Of a stretch of 64,000 nucleotides of DNA, positions 33,685 to 48,201 are shown piece by piece (the first letter of the stretch is position 1; every line of letters starts with the position of its first letter). Both the position numbers and the translations under genes were made by a program. Under the pieces are notes generated by a model. That model was given only the letters and a program-made list of their open reading frames with translations. It did no database searches and had not been told where the DNA came from. Source of the stretch: Acanthosoma haemorrhoidale (lineage: Eukaryota; Arthropoda; Insecta; Hemiptera; Acanthosomatidae); the NCBI GenBank assembly GCA_930367205.1, contig OV884011.1, positions 120,587,866 through 120,651,865 of the forward strand. The letters are read 5' to 3'.

Positions 33685-35959
33685 CATCATAAAAAAGTTG
33701 TAATAAAAAAGTAAAAAAAAAGTCACGTGTACTATTATAACCAAGAGTACTTGGTTAGTTTGGTATTATTAGCTTTTATTATATATAATTATTTTTAAAT
33801 ATCATAAGTTAACTATAGTACGAACCGTAATACATTTTATTATTGGACTATTTTTGTAGTTGGATATGTTTATAGTGTGTTACATTCCGTAAAAATATGC
33901 GGCATTTGATATTTTATTGTATTTCATTCCAAAATATAACTTCTAATTAAACATTCGCTTAGAATTTCATAGGATTCCCGACTTTCAAAAGAAAGCACTT
34001 ATATCGTTGAAGCGAATGGAGTTCACCTCAGCTAAGCTATAAACGTGTGGCTCACAATTTCCTGACATCAACGGCCACAATTTCAGTTAGGCACGATCAT
34101 CAGTTGACGGTAATATTGTTAATAGTGCAATATACTCAAACAAACCGCAGCAATGAGGTCGGAATAAGCGTAGACGCCCGAAGTAACGGAAGCAATAGGG
34201 GCTGGTTTAGGGTTTTCATTATGGCAACTGCTGCCTCGATCTAGGATCAAGTTTAAAAGTAGAGCACAAGCGTCCCCCTAGCATTAGCCACACATGCCTC
34301 CTCAATATTGGTTCCAACCGACCCCTAAACCCATAATATGAGCCAACGTTAAAATTAGACTCCTGAATTACCTCAACCTGTTTCTCGCTAACACGAATCC
34401 GAAGTTATGCTATCGTTCATCTTCACATAACCTCGTAAATATTTTTTTTTATAAATACAGTGCAAGGGAAAAAAGTGGGAATGCACTCTACAAAACTGTA
34501 ATGGTACATTTATTGTACAAAAAACTTAGTAGTTATTAGTAAAGATGCATACATAGCAGAAATTTCACACTCAGTCTTATGACAACTATGAATTGTTTAT
34601 AGCGTCCTGGGGCTCAATGAGCAGCTATATAGTTGGTAATAGCCCTTCAATATGCTGAAGAAAAAGCCTGATTGTTAGACAATGAGCAAACTAACACCCA
34701 TATTGGTCACTTACAAGAATAAGTTCGTAAAATGGATATCCGTTCGTTATTGTGCGCCTTAGTAGCTTAAGAATAACTTCACGAAAAAAATATACAATCT
34801 TATTAATAACTGACCCTGAAAATTCAAAATTACCAATAAATCAACCCTAATATTCGTTGAATTATTTTTGTTAACATTCATATTCAAAACAAGTTTTCCT
34901 AAAACGCCCAATGGATAATTAACACGTTGTAGGGGATTTTATCAACGCGGCCCTTCACTGTTCTATATAATTTTTATTTTTTTAACTGTCATTATTCTTG
35001 CCTTGATAATTGTTTGGGATTACGCTCTACTAAAATCACAGCATATAATACATATTATTCATTGAGGCGCGGAGATCTTTAAGTTTATGCTACACAATAT
35101 GATATGACGAAAATAATTTATTTTTAGTTTTACTACTCATTAATTTATTAACTAACGATTTTTTTTTTTTCAAGTGATTGATGTTATTTGTATCATCTTC
35201 AGTGCCTCAAATAGAGCTATCTTGCGAAATATTATATCTCCAGGTAAATTACGTGTTTAGTTGATTTCAATAACCGACTTAATGACGTTTTATTATTATA
35301 ATGGCATCTTTAATTTGATACCATACGCATTAAGTTCGAAAGATGTTTATTTATTTTTTTACTAATTTATTAATTAATGTCCCTTTATCATTTTTTCTGA
35401 GATAGCTTTTTTTTTAGCATTATTAAGGTATCATATGAATTACGTTAAACATATTTACGATAATTTTCTTTATTTTTAAATTATTTAAAGTTTTATTATT
35501 ATTTTATAGTACATGGAAAGAAATTTGTGAACGTGTTTTGGGGCTTTAATACTATTAAACACAACATCTATACATCTTAGGCGCAAGCGGCACCCCACCC
35601 CCACCTGTCTGGTAGGTAAGACATGTATTCTCATTTAAAGGCCATGAGGACTGATGGATGTGTTTTTAAATAGGAAAATGGTGTGACCTTAGAAAACTGA
35701 GACATATAATAGTAATAATGTTTACTATGGATAATTTTGCTTTTTTGAATTCAATTGAAATTTTTTGACTAATTATCGATAATTTCCAATAGTATTCTAA
35801 TTTCCAGATATCAGCGTGCATAAGCACTTTATGTTATAGCATTATATGTACACTATATGCTTTCGCACACGCAATGGTTCTTGAAACTTCTGAAGATCTA
35901 TTTAATCTTCCAACTCCAGTCTCTTCAATACTTCAATTAGTATAATTTTCATGGAACCG
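33685..35959. other. AT-rich intergenic sequence, no gene seen
   Basis: A more balanced patch at 33990-34420 has a 65-codon frame without family resemblance. The rest is AT-rich. Confidence 0.45.
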
Positions 35960-37496
35960 CGAGTAACAGAGTTGATTATACGGAAAACGATAAAGAAAAT
36001 CAAATACAATTACTTACTGAACGTTTAAACTACTTAGAAGCTAAACAAAATGATTTTTTTAGACTATATATTTATAGAATATCAATTAAATTACACGGAT
36101 CTGTTACCAAAAATTAAAGATAAAAAAGGCAAAACTTGGCTAATTGACACTAGAGCTTCTAAAAATTATATTAATTTAAATTCCTTGCCCGGGGGAACAA
36201 AAATTTAATCGGAATACTTTTTCATGAAAACTCCAACGGGCTACACTTTCTACTCCGATAGAAAAGCTAAAGGTACACATAGTGCAATAATAGACTTATA
36301 TCAACTGTTAGGAATCAAAGGTAAAAATGTTAATATATCAATTCACCAACCGTTTCGACATTCTGTTAGGATATAAGACAATGAAGGAATTAAAAGCTGA
36401 AATAAAATTTCATAGTGACGAAATAATAATAAACGGTATAAAATATAGGCTCAAAAATGAAATCTACTATATAGATGGCCTAAAGTCCATAAAACAATTA
36501 ATAAGAACTCACCTCATTGAAAACAAGATTTCGGACGAACATGTGGTACTCCTAAGTAAATATGGAGAAATATTTAAAACAAATGAAGAAAAATTACATG
36601 CAACAAATCCTATAAAACATAAAATTGTCATGAAAAATGGAAATCCTGTTTTCACTAGAAATTACAGATACCCCGTGTAATTTAAAAATCAAATAAATGA
36701 AGAAGTCGCGAATCTATTAAAAAATAATATAATTAGAATAAGCAATTCACCAGTATGGATCGTACCAAAGAAACTGGATTTATCAGGCATAAAAAAAGTA
36801 CGAATGGTAATAGACTATAGGAAACTCAATGAATTAACGACAAATACCCATAACCGAACATAGAAGACTTACATAACAAGTTACAAAATGCAAAAATCTT
36901 CTCAACTATTGACTTCGCTTCTGGATTTCTTCGAGTCGAAATGGACCCAGATTTTATAGCAAAGATCTCTTTTAGTACAGAAGATGGACACTTTGAATAC
37001 TTAAGAATGCCCTACAGTTTACGTAATGTTCCACCTACATTTCAAAGAGCTACGGATATGATGATCGCAAATGTGCCAAACGCAATGGTATATATTGATG
37101 GCATAATTGTTTACTCAAATACCGTGGAAGAACACCTTCAACATCTTGAAAATGTATTTCAAAAATTGAAAGATCATGCAGGCATTATCGATACAACTTG
37201 ACAAAACTGAAGTTTTTAAAAATAAATTGAACAAAGAATCGTGTGATACATTGAAAAATCTGATAACGAAATCTCCAATTCTAGCATACCCAGATTGGAA
37301 TAAAACATTTTATCTAATCACTGACAAAGCTATTGGTTCAGTATTATTTCAATATGATGATATGAACATAAATCATCCTGTTGCTTTTGCATCAAGAGTA
37401 CTCAAACCACCAGAGTTAAATTACTCAACTATAGAGAAAGAATTACTACCTATCGTCAACCTATGGTCAACACATCATTTTAAACCATACTTCTAG
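35960..37496 (+). pseudogene. Ty3/gypsy-type pol relic (protease, RT, RNase H)
   Basis: A degenerate LTR-retrotransposon pol with parts in the usual order. The aspartic protease is at about 36130-36180, with active-site DTRAS in place of DTGAS. The reverse transcriptase is at about 36330-37190, with the VPPTFQRA region and YIDG where the catalytic YIDD should be. RNase H is at about 37200-37496, with YLITDKAIGSVLFQ. A stop at about 36678 and frame changes near 36860 break the frame. Between the RT palm (37180) and RNase H (37200) a stretch of the connection region is deleted. No LTRs or integrase are recognised. Two catalytic positions are altered, so the copy is dead. The Ty3/gypsy assignment is from motif order and spacing. 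Confidence 0.85.
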
Positions 37497-37519
37497 GGAA
37501 CTTAATTCCAATTACAGAC

Positions 37520-38500
37520 CGGTCCAAGGTCAGGTTTTTTATAACCTTCTCCCCCTTTTTCCTTGGCCCATTAATCTCCATCACCTTTCAGATTAGTTCC
37601 TCTCCCCTTTCTACAACTTTCTAGTCTATTCTTGGAGTCTACGATGAGGACAATGTCATCCACAAATATGAAATATATAAGAATGTGGTTCCTGTATCCA
37701 ACAATAATCAGGGGGTCCTTATCTTGAATATCTATGGAATTTCCCTGTAAATACGGTGATAAAACCCTCCTTAGGCTGTCACATTATTTGTCACCCTGTC
37801 TGTTGAAAAAAACATTTTGATTGTTTACCATTCAGGCAGACAACTCCCTTGGGTTCTTATACTTTCATTTTACGTAAGGTATCCAAAATCTCATCACAGG
37901 GCCAGAATTGAATACACATGTTTACACCTCATCCAAGCATTTTTTACTGTCATTCACAAAGGCAATATTTTACCCACAGTCAGTCTTTGAGGGTCAGAAA
38001 GCAGTTTTCTTCTGACCTATATCATCTACAATTCCTATTAGTGGCATTCTTTCCACATCTCTAGCCTATATTTTCTAAACAACTGGTGTGAGGCAATTGT
38101 TCTGGTAGTTTTCTAGTTACTTTTCTTATGAATTGGAATGACAACTAGTTTTTTTGAAACTGTGAATGAATCATCCTTTCCACTTATTTTTCTCTAATCT
38201 TGCCAAACTCTGACAAGGTGACAAGGTTGTATAATTAATCTTCTCTTATTCCTTTTCCAATTTCAGGTTTGTCAAATGTCCACCCATTTCATCTTCTTGA
38301 ATGCATTTTTAACATGCAACATCCTCCGCACGTTCCTACATTCTTATTCTTTTTGATCTGAGATGCACTAAAGTATTACCTCTTAGTATAGAAAACTTCT
38401 CGTTGTAATTGCTTCTCCACATATCTAGCTGTAGTTTTGTCATTTCCATAGAATCCTATATTGTGAACTGACTTTGCTTTCTTGACATAAAGATTTTTTT
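37520..38500 (-). pseudogene. Non-LTR reverse transcriptase relic
   Basis: Minus-strand pieces follow the order of a LINE reverse transcriptase. LVVIPIHKKSN-like sequence (about 38120-38170) matches the IPLxKKG motif. A degenerate AFDxV-like segment is at about 37920-37980. The FVDDIVLIVDSK catalytic motif is at about 37625-37665, with the DD pair kept. Stops and shifts separate the pieces. It abuts the gypsy relic, so one inserted into or next to the other. The clade is uncertain; RTE-like and CR1-like are both possible. Confidence 0.6.
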
Positions 38501-39179
38501 TTTTTTCTTTATAACTCCAAAGACTTCCTAAGATTGGGCATTAGCAGTTTTTGCATCTACTCTGATCTTATTCTCCCCACTCTGCAGGATTTTGCATGTA
38601 AATATAAACTTCCAGGCTTTCTTCTTTTTGTTCATTGCTTCCTTAATCTCATTTTTCCATCAAAAAGTATTCTTGTACATTCTTCTTGGCTCTTCCCCAA
38701 ACTTTTTTTGCAGTGATGCCATTTTCCAAGCACAACCAGTATCCACCTATTTCCTTGTCTACAAAGATTTTGAAAATTTCAGGCTTAGTCTTTATCTATA
38801 CAATATTCTCTAATCATACTGTTAACTATTTACTTGAATCTTTTCATAACTCTTTGATTTATTTTTACTACTATATTGGTTTATCCTATGATAAATACAT
38901 TGGCAATATCTAACAATTGCATGTTTTTTTATATGAAACACTTCACTTTCCAGATCTCAGGTCTCAAATAATTCATGTCTTTTAAAAGGCTATATAAGCA
39001 AGACATCCCGTGTAGTTTTATTTTCCACCTAATTTTAATATAAATAAAAGAATTTTGTTTTAGAGGTGATTTTGGTCTTATGCACAACTTTTTTGTAATA
39101 AAAATATTAAAAAATAATAACTACCTACATAATATGAGGTATGAGCTCTAATTAGAGCTCTAATAAGCTCTAAACTTAA
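38501..39179. other. AT-rich sequence, nothing recognised
   Basis: T-rich with short overlapping frames. It could be more of the neighbouring LINE relic, but no motif remains. Confidence 0.4.
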
Positions 39180-39414
39180 CAATGGTATAGTCGAGCTATC
39201 CATAACTGTTGATGGTACTTACTTTCAATAGTTTTGCCACTGGCTGGTAAAACTGTAGACAACCAATCCCTTCTGCCCAAGGACGGTGTGCATAAGAAGA
39301 TTAGGAGGGCACTACTAGCCTTACGGCTAGTCAACCTATCCATCCACATCTCCATTAACATGTCTCTCCAAGATAAAATAAAGAACCTATTTCGGCATTA
39401 TTATTATTATTATT
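39180..39414 (+). repeat. Retroelement 3' end with (ATT)n tail
   Basis: About 215 bases of balanced composition run into AAATAAAGAACC and then an (ATT)5 tract at 39397-39414, after which composition changes abruptly. A 3' end closed by a trinucleotide tract is typical of I/LOA-type LINEs, so this may be a 5'-truncated copy of such an element. It does not visibly match the 3' end of the intact element at 52.4 kb. Confidence 0.35.
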
Positions 39415-41677
39415 GGGCTTTTAAGGTATAGCCAGAAGTTGGTTTACAGTGTAAAGAATATTAAAGTAGAACCTGGGTAAAGAATGTTAAAGTTACTGAT
39501 AGCAAAAGTGATTCTGTTACACTTTATGAATGTGATAACTAGAACAGTGTGTTATGAGGGCAGCAAATGACTTGGAAATGTAAATGAGTTGGGTCTCCAA
39601 TAATGAAGGCACAGGTGAGAAATTATATATTCACAAGTCACAAAAACAAAGAGGCTAAGTAATCAATGGCTGAAAACAGCATGAAATGGTATATCCAAAT
39701 GGGTATAATGAAGGCAACATAATATCCTTCTTCACTAGGTAGGAGTTGGTCCAGCTAAGAGTCAGCCAGGGATTTCAAAAACATGAATATTCCTAACTGA
39801 TAATAAATTAATAAATGTATCAGATTTGAGTATACCAAGACTTTTTTCCACCATAAAATCATATTAGGAATTGTCCTTAACAGTAACAGTTGTAGGAACC
39901 TGAGTTAGGAATTGTCCAATGTACTGCGGAGAATATAGCTTTATGCAATAAATTCAGGTAACTGGCAAAACAAAAGGAGATGGAGAGCAAGTTATCAATC
40001 GCAGCTTTAAAATCTTTGCAAAACAAACAATCCAAAAATTTCTAAATTAAGGGACAAAAAAGTTCTGCCAAATGGTAGGAGAAAGAACCACCAATAAAAG
40101 TTGAGAACAGAAGGCAAACTAGCGAGGGTCTTCCGCCTCCAGCTGGGGTCGAATCAACATCTGGCATCTTCCTACTCTCCACAAGCGATACCAGAGGACA
40201 CTTTTCAAGAGATACAACCTACGCAGTTCAAGACTTCCTAAATGAGTAGGCGCACAATTTCATTCTCAAAAATATAATTGATTAAATTTGAAGACAATAA
40301 TATGAGGTTTTCAATTTGTGATGTTAAACTAGTTAAATAAGATTGATAATTTTTTTTACATAATTTAGTTTAAAATATTAATTTAGGCCTTTATTTTTCC
40401 AATTCATTTTAAGTCAATTTCAAATTTCTAAGTATATAGTAAATAGTAATATTTAATGCAGTTTTTAATAAAGCTTTCCTAAAATCCTATTTATTATTAA
40501 ATATTATTATTGCATTCTCTTGTCAATTAATTACCCCTAATTAAATATAAATTCAAATCAACTCTTCACTCAAGGGACATATTCCTAGACAAAGCCAACA
40601 ACTAAGATAATTAGCAATGTAATTAACAAAAGTTAATTATAATCAAAAATTTTAAATCTTAGAAAAATAAAATAAGGGCCGACAAAAGGGGTTCATGTAT
40701 TAATATATATGGCTCCTGGAAGAAAGGTTATCAGGTAAGAAATATTTGAATAATATTAACCATTCAATAAATAATAAATAAATATAGATCATTTTATTTA
40801 CAAAAATCTTTTATGTACAAAGATGCTAGGCATTGGCCATACATAAAATACTTAAATAATTAATGAAAGTTCCACTAAGATATCTAGGATGGTAAATGTA
40901 CCTACAACAAAAATATAAAATCAAGTTCTAATACAATTCTTATAGCACTAAGAAATAAATATTTTAAAATATTTTAGATAAATAAAAGAGGAAATTTTCC
41001 ATGAATGATGGAATGATGATGAATGAATCTTTTCCACCTAGGTGGTGCTTACTTTTGAGCATGCCTGTATTTTTCTGAATTTAAATATTTTAAATTACGA
41101 CAAATCTCATCACTAACAACAGCATGCTATTATAAAATATTGAATACGTCAATTATAAAATATTGAAAACTTCCATTTTCGGGTAAAGAAGTTCTACTTG
41201 AAGATTTCAACTAAATGTAATATCTATATTCTAAAACTACATCATCATTCAATAATTTATAATCTCTTCATATAGCAATGGTTTCAACTAAGAACTAGAC
41301 ACAAAACAGAGTTTTGTGATTTTAAACTGTGAAAAATTAGTTAGGCTAAGTTTTATGTGAACAGTTATAAACTTACTGCTATAATTACTATTGTCTACAG
41401 ATAAAATAATAATATCATAAGTAACAAAATACTTACAATGTATCACTAAATTTGAAATATATTCATGATTTGATTTATAATTATGATAATTAACTACATA
41501 ATGACACAATCTAAATTTAAAGTTTAGATTGAAGGTGATAATACCTGTTATACACAACGTAACCTATATACATATTAAAGAGGTATTGTCAGACTCATTT
41601 ACTATTCTTATATACATATCACATGATACGAAACCTGGAAGGGACAAACATACTCTTTGAGCCAACTGTTTAAACAA
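39415..41677. other. 3' flank of the DNAJC22 gene, partly 3' UTR
   Basis: AT-rich sequence downstream of the DNAJC22 stop on the minus strand. It must hold that gene's 3' UTR. Several AATAAA-type signals occur on the minus strand (for example near 40793), but none can be singled out. A balanced patch at 40110-40230 is unassigned. Confidence 0.4.
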
Positions 41678-44600
41678 TTAAACTTGTGATTTTTTATTCT
41701 GGCGCCTTCTTTTCGCTTTGCTTGTTGACAGAAGTTCACAGGCCTGTTGGATTTCATAAAATTTTTCTTGCGCTTCATGTTTTGCTTCAGGGTCTTTGAC
41801 CCTGTCTGGATGCCATTTCACGGACAGCTGCCTACACCTGCTGTTGATTAGTGTCTGATTAGCTCCCAGGTCAAGGCCAAGCACCTGTTGAATAACAATT
41901 AATTTTAGAATTTCTTTTCTTTAATAAAATAATTAAAATATACATATATATAAAATTGAACTTTTGAGAATCACAGTGATGTAAGTTTTTTCAAGGTTTC
42001 ATTAAAATGTGTAATGCTTTGATAAGAATATTCTTAAGTAAACCAAGTTTTGGACAGAAGCGTTATAATATTTCTCCTAGCTGGCAATTGTAGCACCAAT
42101 GACATTTCACTACTAAATAGAACAGCTACTTTGACTATGAAATATTTATAACATCCGTTGTAATAAACGGAATGTGAAATATTAAAATCATTGTTAAACC
42201 AAAGATGTGTCACAACATCAGACAAGAATTTTGGAACAGAAGTTTGCTGGATTGAGACAATCAAACAGTCTTGTATTTAAACCAATTATTAAGGATAAAT
42301 ATTACCTAATTAATAGACAAGCTATAACACACAGATCAACACAACAAATTAATAAAACAAAAAGACAAAATTAAAAGTTAATAATTTATAACAAATTACA
42401 AGTACATATTTACTTTTAGAATGAGCCAATAGAATCATAAACCTATTTTTATCGACATTCTATAATTATGAAAATGACATTTTGCTTATTTAGAAGCAAT
42501 AATTCTGATCTGAGATCTCATTCATACCATCTACTATCATTAAAGAACATTAAAATTTGAAAATAAATCTTATTAAAAGATGAGAACTGTATAAAAAAGT
42601 AGGTCATAAAACACAACATAAAAATATTTTTTTATAAAAAATAACATCTCAGATGAGCCCGCTCCATTCTATATACCTTTGTTTCGCTAGACTACAAACA
42701 AAAGAAGGAATGTTCTAAGCTAATTAGTGACTATATAAAAGAAAAACAAAATCCAAGGACTCTATACTCATAAACTTTACATGGACCAGTACCTTTATTA
42801 CCAGGCCTTATTATAGCCATTCCTTTAATGAAAATAAGTTTAATGTGACTCTCTGTGAGCACGTACAGCTCAGTTTAGGGCTATTACTTAACCAAATTTA
42901 TTGCAAACTTTTTCAGAAAAATAACACAAACTTTCATAAAATGATGTTTGATTTATCAAAATAAATATTTTATCTACACAGTTACATTTTCTGTCTTCAT
43001 AGGCTATACTATAACAGAAAGACTGTAATACTTTCTTTTGACACACATACACGATGGACTGGACTGGGGCACTTCCCATAATAGAAAAGAAGGTCAGTGA
43101 GCTGGTCAGACCAGAACAAAAGGAGAAATAACAAATGAACCCGTTACAAGTGCTCCGAAGAGATAAATAATTTTCCAAAATACCTAGGCAATCAAAGGCA
43201 CCCATTGTAAAAATGCTCATTTTAGTTAAAAGTTAGAAAAAATAACACTAGTGTTGTTAATGGTTAAACAGCCATGCCAGCAAAACATTAATATGACATT
43301 GAAATTATTCTTTTCATTTGTTTATATAAACAAACAAGGTGTCTTTAACGAATAGGAAAAACTTCAAGAATTAAAAACTATGTAACATAATATATTAACA
43401 TAAAGGGGGGGGGAGAAGGTCTTTCCAAATATATACTTTTTTTATTTTTTGGACGACCTTGTAGGAGTTGAACTAGTAATTATAAGGGCAGAACTCCTTG
43501 AGCATAGGATCCTTCAACTGGAAAGACATTTGAAAGGAAATTTAGTATTTTACAAATGTTATTTCGACCACATTTCAATCAATTTACTAGATGTGTCAGA
43601 TTACAGCTACAAAAACAATATATTGTAACTTTGAGCTCATTAATTTATATATTTTTTTAAATGATACTACAAATAATTTTTTTAATTGTTTCCCCTACCC
43701 ATTTTTAAAGTTCTTCCAATTACATTTGGTTCAGTCTATATAATACCTAAAAGACCTTAATCTGAATGAAAATTAATATTTACTGAATATCTACATTTAT
43801 TCCTATCATTGCATAGTTAATAGAGCACAGGCTTTGGAGTACTTAATAGATTTGATAGCTGAATATAATATGTGATCTCTGTCCACTATCATGGTATTAA
43901 AGATAAATCATGAAAATCTTAAATTAAACTAAAAAAGTCTTATCTGCTTTCACAAATTTTCAATGTATGCCACAAGAACTTTAAGCATTTCACACCTTCA
44001 TTCTCAGGTGCTTAGCAGATCGTTTGTGGTAAATAAAACGCAATAAAACAATAGCCCTCTAATGAGGTACTTAACCCAATGTTTTTGAAGCAATAACCTT
44101 ATACCTACATATGTATATATGAGCCGTTCAGAAGTCAATGAGATTAAATTCATGCTGCATTTTTTGTTTATTAAGAGTTTAAAAAATCTAATATGGGCTC
44201 ATTGGCATCTGAAAAGCATGCATATGGATAGATAAGACAACCGCTAACCCAACACCATTAAAAATATATTTTAATTTACACTATAAGCATTCTGTTCCCC
44301 ATGTGGATCTAATAACTCTATTGCCATCTTCCACACTTCTGACCAGCCATGCTGCTGAGCAAATGCTAACGTCTCCCAGAAACTTTGATTCAGGTCACGC
44401 CACCATGGTGATGTAAAGAAATGGTGCAATACCTCATGAATTGGTACTTCTTCACCTTCAGAATCTGTTACTATTCCATTAAAGTAAAAGTAGCAACCCC
44501 ATAAGGCCAGATATATAAACGCAGCAGACATCAATACAGTTGTTCTCCTGCAAAAAAATATACCCAAATTTACTGTATACTTGATACATCAGTTATCTTA

Positions 44601-47600
44601 TACATAAACTATTAATTTTAATTATCATTACTTCATTATCATGAATGATTTATTTTACTAGCTCATGATCTATGAAATTTAAATGTAAAAATGTAATCAA
44701 CAAGTAATCTAATATTTGCCCACAACAAGAACTCACTGAATCATTCCTGTTTGTTTTGTGACAACAGGTTGAGTGAGAATCCTGGATGAAACTAACCACT
44801 AAGAAACAACATTACTTATAGTTAAGAAATTACCTAAACCTAGGTGTTATTAATTAGACTAGCTGATATAACCAGCCAGATACTATTTTTTCATTTATTT
44901 TTCTTAATACCTACATTTTTTTTAATATATATTGGAGTAAGTCACCTCAGATATGAAGTTAGTGAAAAAAAATCAACACCTAAAGTGGACATAAATACTG
45001 AAACACCAGTGTGAGCAATAGTTCTAAGAGAGTAAGGTAGAGGCCTAGCCTTGTTATAAATAAGAAAGAAATAAAAGCAGGAATTGGAGCTATGATAATT
45101 TTTTTTTGCATTACAGAAAAATATAACAGGACAGTAATTATCCCTGTGTTGTAGTACAAGTAATCTGACCCCTGATTTGTCCACTCGAAAAATGATTCAG
45201 ACACTCAAGCTGAAACAGCTGGTAGACCTAATGGTGTTATCCCATCAGCGTATAAGTGCAAGAATCATCAACCATTGTTTTGCAGCCTACTACAACTCTA
45301 TGGTCAAAGTCCTAAAAAATTAATGTAAAATAAAGGAAGTCGAAGATCCAGAACCACACTTATCGACCAATGAGTCTTCTGTGGAAAAGGATTGAAAAAG
45401 AAATAACCCCTACAGAATACTGCCTATCTGATTAAACTGAGGAAAAATCGGTGGGGACCATTTAACCTATAAGTGATAAATATTTCACTCACTTTAAAAA
45501 CATTAGGAATGCTTGGAATCTGACCTAATTAATTAGTAATCCTTAATTACGTTTTATGTAGTTGAAAATATTTTAAACCATCAAGTAATTATTTGGAATA
45601 TCGATATAAAATTTCATGTTTATAGGTCAAGCAGGGGACTCACAATCACGAGGTCAATCAGATAAACACATAGGTAAAAATATAAGTTTCTGATTTAAAA
45701 AAAATATCAAACAGCATTTTCAATCAACTTTACAAAGGAAACAAATCATAATCGTACAATGTTATAGAATAAAAATTTAACTATGGCTATAAATACTTAT
45801 CAAAAACTAATTTCTTATTTTTGATTTGTTTCAGGCTGCTCTTATTTTTCAAGAGCATAAATAAGCTCTAATAACCAGAAAAACAAGCAAAAGAAAATTC
45901 TTGTGATTTTATGCGACTAAAGAATTGCCTCAGTCCATAACCCTTAAATTATTGCAAATCAAATTTAAAAAAAAAATATTCAACGAACTTATAAAGTGGT
46001 TTTTTTGGTCTCTCCTGTCTTCTCCACTTCTTAGAAAACCAATCAAAAGCATAAGCAGCAGCCAGTATGACAGCGGTGAATGACATTTCACCTGGATATT
46101 TTTTATAGATAGGATAAGTCGCATAAGCGGCCAGTAGAGGCCAAGTAAGTGATCCTTCTTCGTGCCCGATATTTCCAACACACCAAACACCTGAAACAAC
46201 GAATAAATAGATGATGTGGTGGTGCACAAATGTTGTGTGCGTACTTTGAGTGAAATTAATTAAAAAAGAAAGCTACACTCTTGAGGAACAAGCATTAAAA
46301 GCTTATCCTAATTAAAAGTTACCAGTATCAATTACGGTTTTTCTTAAGTACATTAAATTTTTAATAACCTGGTCTTATTTCTGCATGTTACTAACTATAA
46401 TACCTAGGCATAAAATTGATTTGTTCTACTGGTCTAAACGCTTAGTGTATTATCTCTAGTTCGATTCATATTCCTTTACTAATATGCAAATATTTACATA
46501 CATATTTCTTCAAAAGATAGAAAAAATAAAAACACTTACCTAATGCGCAGCCAAGAGGTACCAGAGTGTACAAAAACTGCCAATTATAGCCAGCAAATTC
46601 ATCTCTGGGAATTGCAGAATGAATTATGGAACCCCATAAGTATCCAACTGTTATCATGCCGGTGAATCTCCATGAGGAGAAAGGAGGCTGAAGACAAACA
46701 ACGCAATCAATGTCAAAATATCACAATGAAATTGCATTCATGTTGGAACAATGAGTAAGTGATAGTGATTATACCACGTGTAAGTATCGAGCAGAAAGGA
46801 TATATGAAGTCCAAGGATGAAACACAACATAACAGTATAAGTTGACTTTGAGTTAAGGCTGGATTTAAAACATGTAAGATTTGATGAATAGAATTTTATG
46901 AATGATTGATAAAAATTGTTCCAAGCTTAAAATTGTTTTCTTAAACAGAAGTAAAAGTGAAATTTCATGTTTTTCTTTTGGACTATTCAACAATAGACAT
47001 AAGTCAAGAATTCAAGACTGTTTCCGATATTAATGTCCTTATATATAGCAGTAGTGACATTATCGTTGCATGAATGAACTTGATTGAACTAGTTGAACAA
47101 TGATCTTTTATTCCATGTCAGAATAATGTTTTCACTTATGTGTCACTCTGTCTTAGTAGTTGTGAGAAATTGTATATGAAGACTGCTTTTGATTACCTGA
47201 CGACATGAAAAATATTTTTAACTCCAAAAATTAATTGAGAAGTTTTAATTAATTACTTGATTATTAAAAAAGACAAATGTATTACAACAATTAAAACTCA
47301 GTCCATGTTTTACAAAGAGAGATATTTTGCAAACTAGTTTCTTTAACGTTTAACGTTCAATTGGAACTAAAAAACAAAGCCAGCCTAATGGTAAATTACA
47401 ATGCGCCATAATTAATCGGTTATTTGTTAATATAAAAAAAATATTTTCCTAACCCATGACTAATAATTGTTGTATTTATTTATTATTCAGTGTTAGTGTT
47501 GTACATCTACACTTACTAAACTCTAATCAGGAGATGACAGAAACAGCTAAATTAGAAGAGTGCCAAAATGGACAAAGGTAGGCACTGTGTTCGCTAAAGC

Positions 47601-48201
47601 AAAAATTATTAAAACTCAGACCAGTAAAATTACTTGTTACAACTAATAATTATTAATGTAACAATGATAGGTGAAGAAACGGTTCTTAATAAATCAAATG
47701 TTTGGGGAGAAATTTGCTTGGAATGCTCCTCTACAAACCAATTCAAGAGAGAAAGGTGAAATAGGTCATAACAGTGGACAGGTGGGTACCTAGCTACCCA
47801 CAAACTAAATGAATAGTAGTTCCCACTTGATGTTTATATTTCATTAAGTGTCTGTTTATTTCAGACAGGATAAGTACATATTTAAAATATGAATTACTTA
47901 CGGATTTATAAAACCTCATCACTTGAGCCAATTTTGACATATATTCTGGATCAAAGTTGGTAGCTTTGACATACTGTGGTATGAGGAACAGATCCCTGAG
48001 CCATCCTATGAGATATCCTCCACCTGTAGACCACCAAATGAAGCCCTGAATGTCTCTTCCTAGATAAAAGTGGTGCCATCCGAAGATTCCTCCTGTCAGC
48101 CACAGCAAGTAAGCCCAAATGACACTCTTGGTCTTCTGTGGTCCACCTGAGCCCCTCATCGGAGAGTTCTGATTCATCTCAGGGGAAAAGAGATTCTTCA
48201 T
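41678..48201 (-). CDS. DNAJC22: DnaJ homolog subfamily C member 22 (Wurst orthologue)
   Basis: There are five coding exons on the minus strand: 48201-47902, 46687-46540, 46190-45989, 44547-44280 and 41884-41678. Splice phases are 0, 1, 2 and 0, and all fit, giving 374 residues. A TM2 domain lies near residues 24-85 (WLTGGIFGWHHFYLGRD), and about seven hydrophobic segments follow. The C-terminal J domain (residues 307-374) carries HPD at 331-333 in SVKWHPDRVKD and a lysine/arginine-rich end. The family is a multi-pass membrane co-chaperone. Drosophila Wurst recruits Hsc70 to clathrin-dependent endocytosis in tracheal epithelium, and HPD is what stimulates the Hsp70 ATPase. The start ATG is preceded by an in-frame TAA twelve bases upstream, so the frame cannot extend further unless a 5' exon exists. 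The intron 3 donor (GTTCGT) is weak but required by phase and alignment. Human DNAJC22 has a similar length. Confidence 0.93.
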
